The notes below the pieces were generated by a model, which was not told where the DNA came from, ran no database searches, and was given only the letters and a program-made list of their open reading frames with translations. A program made the translations under genes and the position numbers. A DNA stretch of 64,000 nucleotides from Fontivita pretiosa (GTDB lineage Bacteria > Planctomycetota > Phycisphaerae > Tepidisphaerales > Tepidisphaeraceae): the NCBI RefSeq assembly GCF_050410795.1, contig NZ_CP191258.1, forward strand, positions 3,844,001-3,908,000, read 5' to 3'. Of this stretch, positions 1 to 8,233 are shown piece by piece (position 1 is the first letter of the stretch; every line of letters starts with the position of its first letter).

Positions 1-498
1 GAGGAACTCCCAGAACTCGTACTTGGTGACGCGCCCTTCGGCTTCCCAGCGGCGGGTCTGCTCGTCCAGGGCGTAAAGCAGTTGCTGGCCCGTGGTGGCT
101 CCGGCGAAGAAAGTTCGTTTGAACAGGCTCCCGCCGAACAGTCGCAGGGCGCGTTGGCCTTCGGGCGTCCGGTTAAAGGGCACGCCCATGCGATCCAACA
201 GATCGATGATGCGTGGCGCCCAGTTGCACATCTCCAGCACCGGGGGCTGATCCGCCAGAAAGTCTCCGCCCAGGATCGTCTCGTCGAAGTGCATCCACTC
301 GCTGTATCCCTGCTGGCGGGCGATTTCGTTGCAGGCGTTGATGCCGCCCTGGGCGCAGACGCTGTGCGAGCGCTTCACGGGGACCATCGAGAACAAATCG
401 ACGGGCACGCCTTCTTCGGCCAGTTTGATGGTGCATGCCAGCCCCGCAAGCCCGCCCCCGACGACGATCACACGCTTTTTAGCTGCTGCAACTGCCAT
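1..498 (-). CDS. sdhA: Succinate dehydrogenase flavoprotein subunit, N-terminal part (cut by window edge)
   Basis: Reading leftward from ATG at 498, the frame stays open to base 1, giving about 166 residues. It begins MAVAAAKKRVIVVGGGLAGL, a Rossmann FAD-binding GxGxxG/A start. It continues with the conserved segment around SHSVCAQGGINA, which in SdhA/FrdA carries the FAD-attachment neighbourhood, and then the MHFDETILGGDFLADQ region. These features match the FAD subunit of the Bacillus-type succinate dehydrogenase / fumarate reductase, which oxidises succinate in the TCA cycle and passes electrons to the iron-sulphur subunit. It follows sdhC and a DinB-fold gene on the same strand. The C-terminus, and presumably sdhB, lie outside the window. 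Confidence 0.93.
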   Translation of the reverse strand, partial: MAVAAAKKRVIVVGGGLAGLACTIKLAEEGVPVDLFSMVPVKRSHSVCAQGGINACNEIARQQGYSEWMHFDETILGGDFLADQPPVLEMCNWAPRIIDLLDRMGVPFNRTPEGQRALRLFGGSLFKRTFFAGATTGQQLLYALDEQTRRWEAEGRVTKYEFWEFL

Positions 499-510
499 GG
501 TGGTTTCCTT

Positions 511-581
511 CAGTGGTCATTGCCAATGGGCCGTGACCAGTGGCAAGCCACTGATCAGGGGCCACTGGCGAGTGACCGGTC
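511..581. repeat. Inverted short-word array (AGTGGYC family) between dinB-like gene and sdhA
   Basis: The spacer is built from variants of one word in both orientations: CAGTGGTCA, GACCAGTGGC, GCCACTGATC, GCCACTGGC, AGTGACC. The core CAGTGGC-aa-GCCACTG is a perfect 7-bp inverted repeat. The same word recurs at 54329-54445 and 58540-58573. It overlaps the last codon and stop of the DinB-like gene. Function unknown; it could fold as RNA and set relative expression of the flanking genes. Confidence 0.6.
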
Positions 582-1062
582 ATGTGCCCAGCTTCGCCCG
601 CTTGCGGCGGATGAAGCCGAGATGGTGTTCCAAGTGCTGGTTGTATTTCTTTACCTGCTCGGCAAGCGTGACTCTGCCGACTTCGTTGTGGACGCCGGTT
701 CGGTCGAATGTCTCCGGCGAGAGCCTGCGCAGTACGCCCGCAAACTGCCGCCGCGACAGATCGAGGATCGTGATCGCGTCCTGGGTCGATTGCTCGTTGT
801 AGAACAATCGTTCGGCGAATCGCGTCTCGTTGTAGCCGATGAGCAGGGGGTTATCCTCGGCGATGATCCGCTTCATGCGATCGATGCCAACCAGATCGGA
901 ATCCATCAGATGGATGACAACCTGCTGAATGGACCATCGTCCCAGCGCCGGTTCGGCGTCGGCGGGCGGAACCCACAGCAGATCCCGCCGCGACAGCCCC
1001 GCCACGGCCTCCCGAAGCTTCTGTCCGCCGTGCTCGAACTCATCGATGATCTGCTGATCCAT
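580..1062 (-). CDS. DinB/YfiT-fold putative metal-dependent protein
   Basis: The protein is 160 residues, close to the usual 150-175 for the DinB superfamily four-helix bundle. The metal-binding histidine pattern is visible: His51 in VVIHLMDSD, and His143/His147 in YNQHLEHHLGFI (H-x3-H). The middle contains RWSIQQVVIHL, the usual helix of the family. The ATG at 1062 was chosen over an upstream GTG because GAGG lies 8 nt before it. It sits between sdhC (28-nt class gap) and sdhA on the same strand, so it is probably cotranscribed with them. That position is odd, because DinB-like proteins (thiol transferases, damage-inducible proteins) have no known role in succinate dehydrogenase. Substrate unknown. 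Confidence 0.85.
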   Translation of the reverse strand: MDQQIIDEFEHGGQKLREAVAGLSRRDLLWVPPADAEPALGRWSIQQVVIHLMDSDLVGIDRMKRIIAEDNPLLIGYNETRFAERLFYNEQSTQDAITILDLSRRQFAGVLRRLSPETFDRTGVHNEVGRVTLAEQVKKYNQHLEHHLGFIRRKRAKLGT

Positions 1063-1099
1063 GGCGCGCACCTCACGAGCGACCTGCCGGCCTCAGTTT

Positions 1100-1843
1100 T
1101 CAATGCTCAACGACGACGGATGGGGCCGGCGAGGGGATGCGGGCCGGGTCCAGCGCCGCGGCGGCGATCAGGGCGGTCATGCCGGCGATGAACGTCAGCA
1201 CAAACAACGCCGCGCAGACGTATCCCCAGCGACGTTGTGCGCCGGCGCTGACCGTCAACCCCCACGTGATCGCCGCCGTCCAGAATCCATTGGCCAGATG
1301 ATAGCACGATGCCAGCACGCCCAGCGGATACACGATCCACGTGATCAGGAAGCTGACGTTCATATGCTGCGCGACGGATCGCATGGCGTTGCCGTGCGGA
1401 TCGAAACTCAGCCGATCTCCGAACAGCCCGTACTTGAACGACAGCACGTGGAACAGCATGAACAGGAAAATGTAGATACCGCTGAGTCGCTGAAAAAAGT
1501 AGAACCAGTTCTTCGCGTAGGGATAGTTGGCGACGTTGGGCTGGCCGGTGAGCGTGATCCACACGCCGTAAATGCTGTGATACAGGATCGGCAGGTAGAT
1601 CAGGGTCCACTCGATCAGAGGCAAAAACGGCAGGCTGTGAATCTTGTCCACCTGAACCTGGTAGGAGGCGATGTTGCGGGAATCAAAGCCCTGGGCGATT
1701 GTCGCATTGACCACCAGGTGCACGATGAGGTAGCCGCCGAAAATGATGCCAGTGAGCGAGTGAAGCCGGCGAAGCAGGAAGTGTGCCTGCCCGCCGACCA
1801 GCGGTACGGTGTAGTCCGAAGCAGTGGTAGCAGAAGAAGCCAC
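1100..1843 (-). CDS. sdhC: Succinate dehydrogenase cytochrome b558 membrane subunit
   Basis: This 247-residue integral membrane protein has about five hydrophobic helices and histidines positioned as haem ligands (RRLHSLTGIIFGGYLIVHL, ILYHSIYGVW, LFMLFHVLSF, ASCYHLANGFW). The pattern matches the B. subtilis-type single-anchor SdhC with two haems b. It anchors the SdhAB dimer and passes electrons to quinone. The start is GTG at 1843, with AAGGAA 8 nt upstream. A good promoter lies at 1921-1949. It is the first gene of the leftward sdhC - dinB-like - sdhA unit. Confidence 0.93.
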   Translation of the reverse strand: MASSATTASDYTVPLVGGQAHFLLRRLHSLTGIIFGGYLIVHLVVNATIAQGFDSRNIASYQVQVDKIHSLPFLPLIEWTLIYLPILYHSIYGVWITLTGQPNVANYPYAKNWFYFFQRLSGIYIFLFMLFHVLSFKYGLFGDRLSFDPHGNAMRSVAQHMNVSFLITWIVYPLGVLASCYHLANGFWTAAITWGLTVSAGAQRRWGYVCAALFVLTFIAGMTALIAAAALDPARIPSPAPSVVVEH

Positions 1844-1920
1844 GGGCGAAGTTCCTTTTTTGCTTTGCAGCCTGACGCTCGTGCAAGCCGCGGTTTGCCG
1901 CCAGGCGACTGGATCGCCCG

Positions 1921-1949
1921 ATTATAGGAAAACATGCCGCTGCTGCCAG
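1921..1949 (-). promoter_or_regulatory. Sigma-70-type promoter for the sdh unit
   Basis: Read on the minus strand: CTGGCA (-35, 4/6 match), a 17-bp spacer and a perfect TATAAT (-10), about 75 bp upstream of the sdhC GTG. It is the best -10 hexamer seen in the window and lies in the divergent sdhC/purB spacer. Confidence 0.5.
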
Positions 1950-2012
1950 AGCCGGTTGCGCCGCGAGCGGGCGATGCAAGCGAGCGGGCGATGGAATAGA
2001 ATCGGCCCTGCT

Positions 2013-3443
2013 ATGGCGCATGACATCTACGAATCTCCCCTGGCTGCGCGAAACGCTTCGCAGCAGATGCTGCGGCTGTTTTCGCCGCAACACAAGTTCT
2101 CGCTCTGGCGGCGGCTGTGGGTGGAGCTGGCCCGGGCGCAGCGCGAGCTGGGAATCCAGCGGATCAGCGAGGAAGCGATCCGGCAAATGCAGGACAAGGT
2201 TGATCAGATCGACTTCGAGCGGGCGGCGGAATGGGAACGACGCCTGCGGCACGACGTGATGGCGCACGTACACACGTTCGAGGAGGCGGCGCCGGCGGCC
2301 AAGGGGATCATCCATCTGGGCGCTACGTCCCAGTACGTCGTCGATAACGCCGACCTGATCATCATGCGCGACGCCATGCGGCTGCTGTGTGCGCGATTGG
2401 CCAATGCCATCGACGCGCTGGCGAGCTTCGCGATGCAGTGGAAGGACCTGCCAACGCTGGGCTATACGCACTTTCAGCCGGCGCAGCTCACCACCGTCGG
2501 CAAACGCGCCACGCTCTGGGCGCAGGATCTGGCTTTGGACCTTGAGGAATTGGAATACCGCATCGCCAATCTGAGATTCCGGGGCGTGAAGGGAACCACC
2601 GGGACGCAGGCGTCATTCCTGAGCTTGTTTGAAGGCGATCACAACAAGTGCGAACAACTGGATCGGATCGTCACGCAGCGGTTCGGATTTGACGCATCAT
2701 TCACCGTCACCGGGCAGACGTATCCGCGGAAAGTTGATGCGGCAATTGTCTGCTCACTGGCGGGCATCGCAGCCAGCGTACACAAGTTCGCCAACGACGT
2801 GCGCATTCTGGCCGGACTCAAGCAGATCGAAGAGCCGTTCGAGCAGGAGCAGGTTGGATCCAGCGCGATGGCGTACAAGCGCAACCCGATGCGCTGCGAG
2901 CGGGCCACAGGACTGGCGCGATTTGTGATCAGTCTGGCCAGCAGCCCGCTCCAGACCGCCGCCGAGCAGTGGTTTGAGCGGACGCTGGATGATTCATCCA
3001 ACAAGCGGCTGAGCATTCCGGAGGCATTCCTGGCCATTGACGGGGCGTTGTTGATCGTGATCAACGTGGCGCGGGGGTTGGTGGTGTATCCGAAGACGAT
3101 CCAGGCGGCCGTGATGCACGAGCTGCCGTTCATGGCGACCGAAGAGATCCTGATGGCGGGGGTGCGTGCCGGCGGCGATCGGCAGGAGCTTCACGAGATT
3201 ATCCGCCGCCGATCGCTGGAGGCCGCCGAGCAAGTCAAGCTTCACGGGCGGCCCAACGATCTGCTCGAGCGGCTGAGGCAGGAGCCGGCGTTTGCGAAAG
3301 TGAATCTGGACGCCGTGCTGGACCCGGCTCGACACATCGGGCGAGCGCCGCAGCAGGTGGAGCGATTTGTGGCCGAGGTGGTGGAGCCGATTCGCAACCG
3401 CTATCGCGATCAGCTTGGCGCGGAGGCTGCACTCAAAGTGTGA
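2013..3443 (+). CDS. purB: Adenylosuccinate lyase (animal-type)
   Basis: The protein is 476 residues starting MAHDIYESPL. It carries the fumarase/aspartase superfamily signature SSAMAYKRNPM plus HDVMAHVHTF, HLGATSQYVVDNAD, YTHFQPAQLTTVGKRA and FRGVKGTTGTQASFL. The enzyme cleaves SAICAR and adenylosuccinate in purine synthesis, releasing fumarate. These segments and the C-terminal VVYPK...ELPFMATEEI and QWFERTLDDSSNKR stretches closely match metazoan ADSL as I recall it, rather than the shorter 430-residue Bacillus PurB. The signature has Ala where Pro is usual (SSAM-P). The frame extends upstream, but the ATG at 2013 is where similarity begins. Monocistronic; followed by a bidirectional hairpin. 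Confidence 0.95.
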   Translation: MAHDIYESPLAARNASQQMLRLFSPQHKFSLWRRLWVELARAQRELGIQRISEEAIRQMQDKVDQIDFERAAEWERRLRHDVMAHVHTFEEAAPAAKGIIHLGATSQYVVDNADLIIMRDAMRLLCARLANAIDALASFAMQWKDLPTLGYTHFQPAQLTTVGKRATLWAQDLALDLEELEYRIANLRFRGVKGTTGTQASFLSLFEGDHNKCEQLDRIVTQRFGFDASFTVTGQTYPRKVDAAIVCSLAGIAASVHKFANDVRILAGLKQIEEPFEQEQVGSSAMAYKRNPMRCERATGLARFVISLASSPLQTAAEQWFERTLDDSSNKRLSIPEAFLAIDGALLIVINVARGLVVYPKTIQAAVMHELPFMATEEILMAGVRAGGDRQELHEIIRRRSLEAAEQVKLHGRPNDLLERLRQEPAFAKVNLDAVLDPARHIGRAPQQVERFVAEVVEPIRNRYRDQLGAEAALKV

Positions 3444-3479
3444 GGGCAGCAGGGGAGTGAGTTGCGGTATGCGCGCAAA

Positions 3480-3517
3480 CGAACGCCCGCCGAGAGCGGA
3501 GCTTTCGCGGGCGTTCG
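3480..3517. terminator. Bidirectional hairpin between convergent purB and PEP-CTERM gene
   Basis: CGAACGCCCGC at 3480-3490 pairs perfectly with GCGGGCGTTCG at 3507-3517 (11 bp), with a further AGC/GCT pairing in the loop. There is no U-tract on the plus strand and only GTTTG on the minus strand, so termination strength is uncertain. Its place between two convergent stops supports the call. Confidence 0.55.
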
Positions 3518-3553
3518 GGTCGTACCTCCTCCGATCGACTCGTACGTTGGGAT

Positions 3554-4246
3554 TCAGCCTTTGCGGCGGCGTGCCAGCAGCAGTCCGGCCCCTCCCAGCA
3601 GCACCGCGGCGCTGCCCGGTTCGGGGACGAACAGTTCCACCTCGATGGCGGCCTGACCAATGTGCTGTCCGATGGTCGCGGCGCCGGTGCTGGAGCTGCT
3701 CGCCTGATACAGCGCGTTGACGTTCAGGTGGACCTTGGTCACTCCATCGGGCAGGGTGGTGACCGACACGCCGGACCAACTGCCTGCGCCGGAGGTGATC
3801 GGCATGCCCGGCGTTGTGATCATGCCGGAGGTCAGAGCCGGCAGCGCGGGCTGCTCGAGGTTGGAAACGCTGACGGTGGTGCTGGCGTTTACCTGATTCG
3901 GCCCCGGCCCGGTGATCGAATAGTCGCCGTACGCGCGAACCTCGACCTTGTCGAGCTGGAGTCCGGCTTTGATGAAGATATCTACTTCAGCGGCGTCGGT
4001 GGCGCTGGCGGGCGAGCCGTTGACGCTGTTGGCGACCAGATTGTTGGGGAAGAACACGAAGCCAGCGGTGCTGACCAGGGGGCTGCCGAAGAGGTTGGTC
4101 TGATTTTGACCGTTGGCCCAGTCAAAGACTGCATTGCTGCCGCTGGGGTTGCTCCACGAAAAAGCGGCGAAGGCCGAAGAACTGGCGGAGGCGATTGCAG
4201 CCAGCGCAATCGCGGCGGCCGCGCGTGGCGTGAGTCTGGTACCCAT
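3554..4246 (-). CDS. PEP-CTERM sorting-domain surface protein, paralogue A
   Basis: The protein is 230 residues. It has an N-terminal signal peptide (MGTRLTPRAAAAIALAAIAS..AFA), a secreted beta-rich body beginning AAFSWSNPSGSNAVFDWANG, and a C-terminal VPEPGSAAVLLGGAGLLLARRR. That tail is the PEP motif, hydrophobic segment and Arg cluster recognised by exosortase. The ATG at 4246 was chosen over longer frames because AAAGGGAG precedes it and the signal peptide starts there. It is a tandem paralogue of the next gene; both share the ANGQN-TNLFGSP and STAGFVFFP segments. Function unknown; probably an exported, cell-surface or matrix protein. Confidence 0.85.
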   Translation of the reverse strand: MGTRLTPRAAAAIALAAIASASSSAFAAFSWSNPSGSNAVFDWANGQNQTNLFGSPLVSTAGFVFFPNNLVANSVNGSPASATDAAEVDIFIKAGLQLDKVEVRAYGDYSITGPGPNQVNASTTVSVSNLEQPALPALTSGMITTPGMPITSGAGSWSGVSVTTLPDGVTKVHLNVNALYQASSSSTGAATIGQHIGQAAIEVELFVPEPGSAAVLLGGAGLLLARRRKG

Positions 4247-4358
4247 CTTTTCTCCCTTTCCTTTTGCGGACATGCGGGCGGCCGGATGGAGCCGATCGGC
4301 ATTTTCCCGCGCACTTCCCGTCCCGTGACTGGCTCGTTTTCGAACCGAACCTCCGAGC

Positions 4359-4391
4359 AAAAAGGCGAGCCGCGAGCGCTGCTCACGGCTC
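4359..4391 (-). terminator. Rho-independent terminator after PEP-CTERM paralogue B
   Basis: On the minus strand, GAGCCGTGAGC pairs with GCTCGCGGCTC (11 bp with one G-U) around an AGC loop, followed by GCC and TTTTT (4359-4363 on the plus strand as A5). It lies 36 nt after the stop of the 4428-5111 gene and separates the two paralogues into independent transcripts. Confidence 0.75.
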
Positions 4392-4427
4392 AGATGTCGA
4401 TCATCAGCGGTCGTGCGGTCCCGCCTT

Positions 4428-5111
4428 TTAACGGCGGCGACGCGCCAGCAGAAGTCCCGCTCCTGCCAGGCACAGTCCGGCCATGCCCGGTTCGGGGATC
4501 AGCAGGATTTCAATCTGCCCGACCTTCTTTTCGATTTTGGCGGCGCTGCCCTGCGAGCTGGTGGCCTGAAGCGTGTTGTTCAGGATCAGGTGGATCTGCG
4601 TGACGCCGCTGGGGAACGTCTGCACGGCGATGCCGCCCCAGGTGCCCGAGCCGGTGGTGATCGGCATGCTCGGGGTCATGTTGAGGGTGGCACTGGTCGG
4701 CGGATTCATTGGGCTCGCCAGGTTCAGCGTGAACAGGGTTGCTGACGCCTGCACCGCGTTGGGGCCGGCGCCGGTGATGGCGTAGTCGCCCACTTCACGC
4801 ACGAGGATCTGTTGCAGGTCGAAGTTCGGCTTGGTGAAGATGTCCACTTCGGCCTTGTCGTAGACGCTGACCGCGTTGCCGTTGACGCTGTTGGCGACGA
4901 AATTGCTGGGGAAGAACACGAAGCCGGCGGTGCTGACGCTTGGGCTGCCGAAGAGGTTGGTCTCGTTCTGCCCGTTGGCCCAGTCGAAGTTGGCGTTGCT
5001 GCCGGCGGGATTGCTCCAGGAGAATGCAGCCAAAGCGTTGGTGGCGACCGAAATCACCATCACGGCTGCAAGAGCGAGAGTTCGACGCGGCGAGAGTTTG
5101 AGCATACGCAT
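4428..5111 (-). CDS. PEP-CTERM sorting-domain surface protein, paralogue B
   Basis: The protein is 227 residues. It has a signal peptide (MRMLKLSPRRTLALAAVMVI..ALA), a body starting AAFSWSNPAGSNANFDWANG, and the C-terminal IPEPGMAGLCLAGAGLLLARRRR sorting signal. It is clearly paralogous to the adjacent gene at 3554-4246 (same length, same opening motif, same ASATDAA/VYDKAEVDIF region), so a tandem duplication is likely. GGGAG lies 7 nt before ATG 5111. Role unknown; exported and processed by an exosortase not encoded here. Confidence 0.85.
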   Translation of the reverse strand: MRMLKLSPRRTLALAAVMVISVATNALAAFSWSNPAGSNANFDWANGQNETNLFGSPSVSTAGFVFFPSNFVANSVNGNAVSVYDKAEVDIFTKPNFDLQQILVREVGDYAITGAGPNAVQASATLFTLNLASPMNPPTSATLNMTPSMPITTGSGTWGGIAVQTFPSGVTQIHLILNNTLQATSSQGSAAKIEKKVGQIEILLIPEPGMAGLCLAGAGLLLARRRR

Positions 5112-5562
5112 TTTCGTCTCCCTTTCCTGCTCCTACCTCGACTTCCGGCTACGTCAGGCGTCGTGTCCCCGACACGCCGCCGCGTAGCGCAACCCTGCAC
5201 GGCCCACTCCCAAACAGACATGTACCCACTGTCAAGTGAACATCAGTCCGTGCAGGAATATTCCGAAGTCTACCGCCATGTTGCCAGAACGCAACAAAAA
5301 ACATGCGCGATATCGATAATTTTATATGACCTGGCTTCAGCCACCACTGTGGCCCGAATTACATTGCCCAGACCCCAAGCGGCTTGACGAAGCGCGCGGC
5401 GGGCGATTGTTTCTGACCCGGCTGCGCCTTTTTGCCGATGCTACAATGGCTTGCCCACCACCAGTCTGGGGCGTGGATCGGGATCTGAGGGCAAAAACGG
5501 AGTGCATTGTATTTTGTCCATACACAGTCTGGGAAAACTGGAGGGTTTGGGAGATATGACTC
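5112..5562. other. 451-bp divergent intergenic region
   Basis: No coding sequence is supported. The stretch 5290-5335 is distinctly AT-rich for this genome (CAACAAAAAACATG then GATATCGATAATTTTATATG) and is the likeliest promoter region for the GH15-ferredoxin gene. A GTTGC-n6-GCAAC inverted repeat lies at 5280-5295. No clear -35/-10 pair with correct spacing was found. GGGAG lies upstream of the ATG at 5563. Confidence 0.4.
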
Positions 5563-8034
5563 ATGCCGCGTGACATTCCGGTCGGCAACGGACGCCTGCT
5601 GGTCACCTTCGACCACCGCTACCAGATTCGCGACGTGTACTTCCCGCACGTGGGACAGGAGAACCACGCCGGCGCCGGGCCATGCAGGTTCGGCGTGTTC
5701 ACCGACGTGCCACACCGCAGCCGTGGGCAACTGTTCTGGACCAGTGACAGCGGGTGGGTCATCCGCCAGCGCTACCTGCGAGACACCCTGACCACCAGTG
5801 TCAGCCTGGACCATCGCGAGCTGAAGCTGGCGATGTACTGCAACGATGTGGTGGACTTCCACCGTCCGATCTTCGTGAGAAAGATCAAGCTGAAGAACCT
5901 GGCCTGCCACGACCGCGTGGTCAAGGTCATCCATCACCAGGACTTCAACATGTTCGGGACGAAGATCGGCGATACGGCCTACTTCGACCCGGAGCTTCGC
6001 TCGATCGTTCACTACCGCGGCAAGCGATACCTGATGGTGACGTTCTTTTCATCCGGCGAGCAGCGGATCGACGAGTTCGCCACCGGCACATCCGGATTTC
6101 ACGGCGCCGAAGGGACGTGGCGAGATGCGGAGGACGGGCATCTTCAGGGCAATCCGATCGCGCAGGGGGCGGTGGACTCGACGGTGGCGGTGCATGCTCA
6201 TTTGCCCGCCGAAGGGGAAAAGACGCTGTACATGGTGCTGATCGCCGGGCAGTCGCGACAGGAGCTGCTGGAGCTGCACAAGTGGATCATGAAGATGGCG
6301 CCGCAGGGGGTGATCGACCGCACGACGGCATACTGGCGGCTGTGGGTGGGAGGCACGAACATCAACTTCGGGAATCTTCCGCCAAAGGTGGTCGATCTGT
6401 TCAAGCGATCGCTGCTGGTGACGCGCACGCAGATCGATAACGACGGGGCGATCATCGCCGCCAACGACTCGGACATCATGCAGTTCTCGCGCGACACCTA
6501 CTCGTACATGTGGCCGCGGGACGGGGCGCTGGTGGCCGATTCGCTGGACATGGCCGGCTTCCCCGATGTGGCGCGCTCGTTCTACACCTTCTGCCAGAAG
6601 ACCATCACCGACGAGGGCTTTTTCCATCACAAGTACAACCCCGACGGCTCGCCGGCCTCGAGCTGGCATCCCTGGGTCATGAAGGGGCAGCGCTCCATGC
6701 CCATTCAGGAGGACGAGACGGCGCTGGTGGTGTGGGCACTGTGGCGGCATTACTACAAGTATCGCGACATCGAATTCATTCGCCCGATGTGGGTGGATGT
6801 CGTGCAGAAGGCCGCGGACTTCATGGTGCGCTATCGCGATCCGCGGACCGGACTGCCGCTGCCCAGCTACGACCTGTGGGAAGAGCGCTGGGGCGTGCAC
6901 GCGTTCACGGTGGCAACGGTGTATGGCGGGCTGAAGGCGGCGCGCAACTTCGCCGTCTGCTTCGGCGATCGCGAACGCGCCGAGGTCTACAACCGCGCCG
7001 CCGAGGAAATCAAGGCCGGCGCGGAAAAGTTCCTGTTCAGCGAGAAACTCGGGCGATTCGTCAGGAGGCTGGTGCCCCGGGAACGCCCCGAATCGGGCGA
7101 GGCAGGACACCCCGGCGCCCCTGAACATTCGGACCCGGACGCTCAGCACCCCGAGGCCAATGGCATCTACGACCCCGACGAAGTCCTGGACGCTTCGCTG
7201 TTTGCCATCTACAAGTTTCACCTTTTCGACGCCGATGACCCGCGGGTGGTGGCGACGATGAAGGCCGTGGAGGACAAGCTGTGGGTCAAGACCCGTGTCG
7301 GCGGGGTGGCGCGCTACGAGAACGACTACTACCACCGCGTCAGCAACGACATCGCTTCGGTGCCGGGCAATCCCTGGTTCATCTGCACGCTGTGGCTGGC
7401 CGACTACTTCATCACCCGCGCCAAGACCACCAGCGAGTTGAAGACAGCGCTGCCGATCTTCGAGTGGACGGCCAGCCACGCGCTGGAGTCGGGCGTGCTG
7501 GCCGAGCAGGTCAACCCCTACACCAACGAGCCGATCTCGGTCAGCCCGCTGACCTGGTCTCACGCCACGGTCGTCAGCACGGTGATCAAGTACCTGGAGA
7601 AGCTGGAGCAGCTTCAGGTGTGCTCGACGTGCAATCAGCCGATCTTCCGGCTGCGCAGGACCGGCGCCGTGGAGGTCAAGGCGCATGCGCACTTCGATCG
7701 CCACGACGCCGCGTTCGAGCAGAATGTCAGCCGGGAGACCGCCTCGGCAGTGGGCAGATTCATCAAGCAGGATCCGCGCACGCGGCTGGAGATGCGTGCG
7801 ACGCTGGCGATCGACACGCGGGACTGCATCGGTTGCGAGGTGTGCGTGAACCACTGCGATCGCGGGGTGCTGATGATGGTGGATGGCAAGGCGCTGATCG
7901 ATCTGCGGCACCTGAACCGCTGCGACCTTGACGGACATTGCGTGGAGGTCTGCCCCACCGACGTGATCACGCTTCTGCTTCAGCCCGCCGAGCAAACGGA
8001 GTCCGAGCGGTCGCGTCCGGCCGCCGGGGCGTGA
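5563..8034 (+). CDS. GH15 glucoamylase-type enzyme fused to a C-terminal two-cluster ferredoxin domain
   Basis: One uninterrupted 823-residue frame. Residues 1-260 form the beta-sandwich N-domain typical of prokaryotic GH15. Residues 270-680 form the (alpha/alpha)6 catalytic barrel with YSYMWPRDGALVADSLDMAG (311-331), QEDETALVVWALWRHY (382-397), the acid region YDLWEERWGVHAFT (436-449) and the base region LAEQVN...SPLTWSHATV (646-670). GH15 enzymes hydrolyse alpha-1,4/1,6-glucans or trehalose from the non-reducing end. Residues 750-803 are a ferredoxin-like domain: Cys755-x2-Cys758-x2-Cys761-x3-Cys765, then Cys787-x2-Asp790-x2-Cys793-x3-Cys797-Pro. A Cys687-x2-Cys690 pair sits between the domains. 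No signal peptide, so cytoplasmic. It lies 199 bp upstream of hcp on the same strand. A hydrolase should not need redox clusters; the ferredoxin may serve Hcp or a regulatory role. The fusion is seen; its function is inference. Confidence 0.88.
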   Translation: MPRDIPVGNGRLLVTFDHRYQIRDVYFPHVGQENHAGAGPCRFGVFTDVPHRSRGQLFWTSDSGWVIRQRYLRDTLTTSVSLDHRELKLAMYCNDVVDFHRPIFVRKIKLKNLACHDRVVKVIHHQDFNMFGTKIGDTAYFDPELRSIVHYRGKRYLMVTFFSSGEQRIDEFATGTSGFHGAEGTWRDAEDGHLQGNPIAQGAVDSTVAVHAHLPAEGEKTLYMVLIAGQSRQELLELHKWIMKMAPQGVIDRTTAYWRLWVGGTNINFGNLPPKVVDLFKRSLLVTRTQIDNDGAIIAANDSDIMQFSRDTYSYMWPRDGALVADSLDMAGFPDVARSFYTFCQKTITDEGFFHHKYNPDGSPASSWHPWVMKGQRSMPIQEDETALVVWALWRHYYKYRDIEFIRPMWVDVVQKAADFMVRYRDPRTGLPLPSYDLWEERWGVHAFTVATVYGGLKAARNFAVCFGDRERAEVYNRAAEEIKAGAEKFLFSEKLGRFVRRLVPRERPESGEAGHPGAPEHSDPDAQHPEANGIYDPDEVLDASLFAIYKFHLFDADDPRVVATMKAVEDKLWVKTRVGGVARYENDYYHRVSNDIASVPGNPWFICTLWLADYFITRAKTTSELKTALPIFEWTASHALESGVLAEQVNPYTNEPISVSPLTWSHATVVSTVIKYLEKLEQLQVCSTCNQPIFRLRRTGAVEVKAHAHFDRHDAAFEQNVSRETASAVGRFIKQDPRTRLEMRATLAIDTRDCIGCEVCVNHCDRGVLMMVDGKALIDLRHLNRCDLDGHCVEVCPTDVITLLLQPAEQTESERSRPAAGA

Positions 8035-8169
8035 GGGCCAAGCCGCGCGCGGTCGAAGACACGGCGGAACAAGAGCAGGGGCGCAAAAGGGGTAGATGGT
8101 TTGGCGGCGTTTTCCCGTCTGTGCTGCCGGTCGCACGGCTCTTTGCTGGGGATTGGCCCAGCCATGGGC

Positions 8170-8198
8170 TTGAAAAGTGGCATCGCTTCGCACATACT
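8170..8198 (+). promoter_or_regulatory. Possible hcp promoter
   Basis: TTGAAA (8170-8175), a 17-bp spacer, CATACT (8193-8198), then AT-rich sequence and a 36-nt leader to the hcp ATG. It suggests that hcp can be transcribed on its own as well as with the GH15-ferredoxin gene. A lone TTGAT half-site downstream does not form a full FNR/Dnr palindrome. Confidence 0.35.
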
Positions 8199-8233
8199 GG
8201 ATAAATTGATCTAGAACTCCAGAGGAGATGTCC

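Noticed and set aside
5563..8034. GH15-ferredoxin fusion as a frameshift or assembly artefact
   Set aside because: The frame runs through without a break, the linker region is coding-like, and the domains join within one continuous codon pattern. It cannot be excluded without reads, but nothing in the sequence suggests it.
8199..8227. TTGAT half-site before hcp as an FNR/Dnr box
   Set aside because: The second half (ATCAA at the right spacing) is absent, so oxygen/NO control by a CRP-FNR protein is not supported by sequence.
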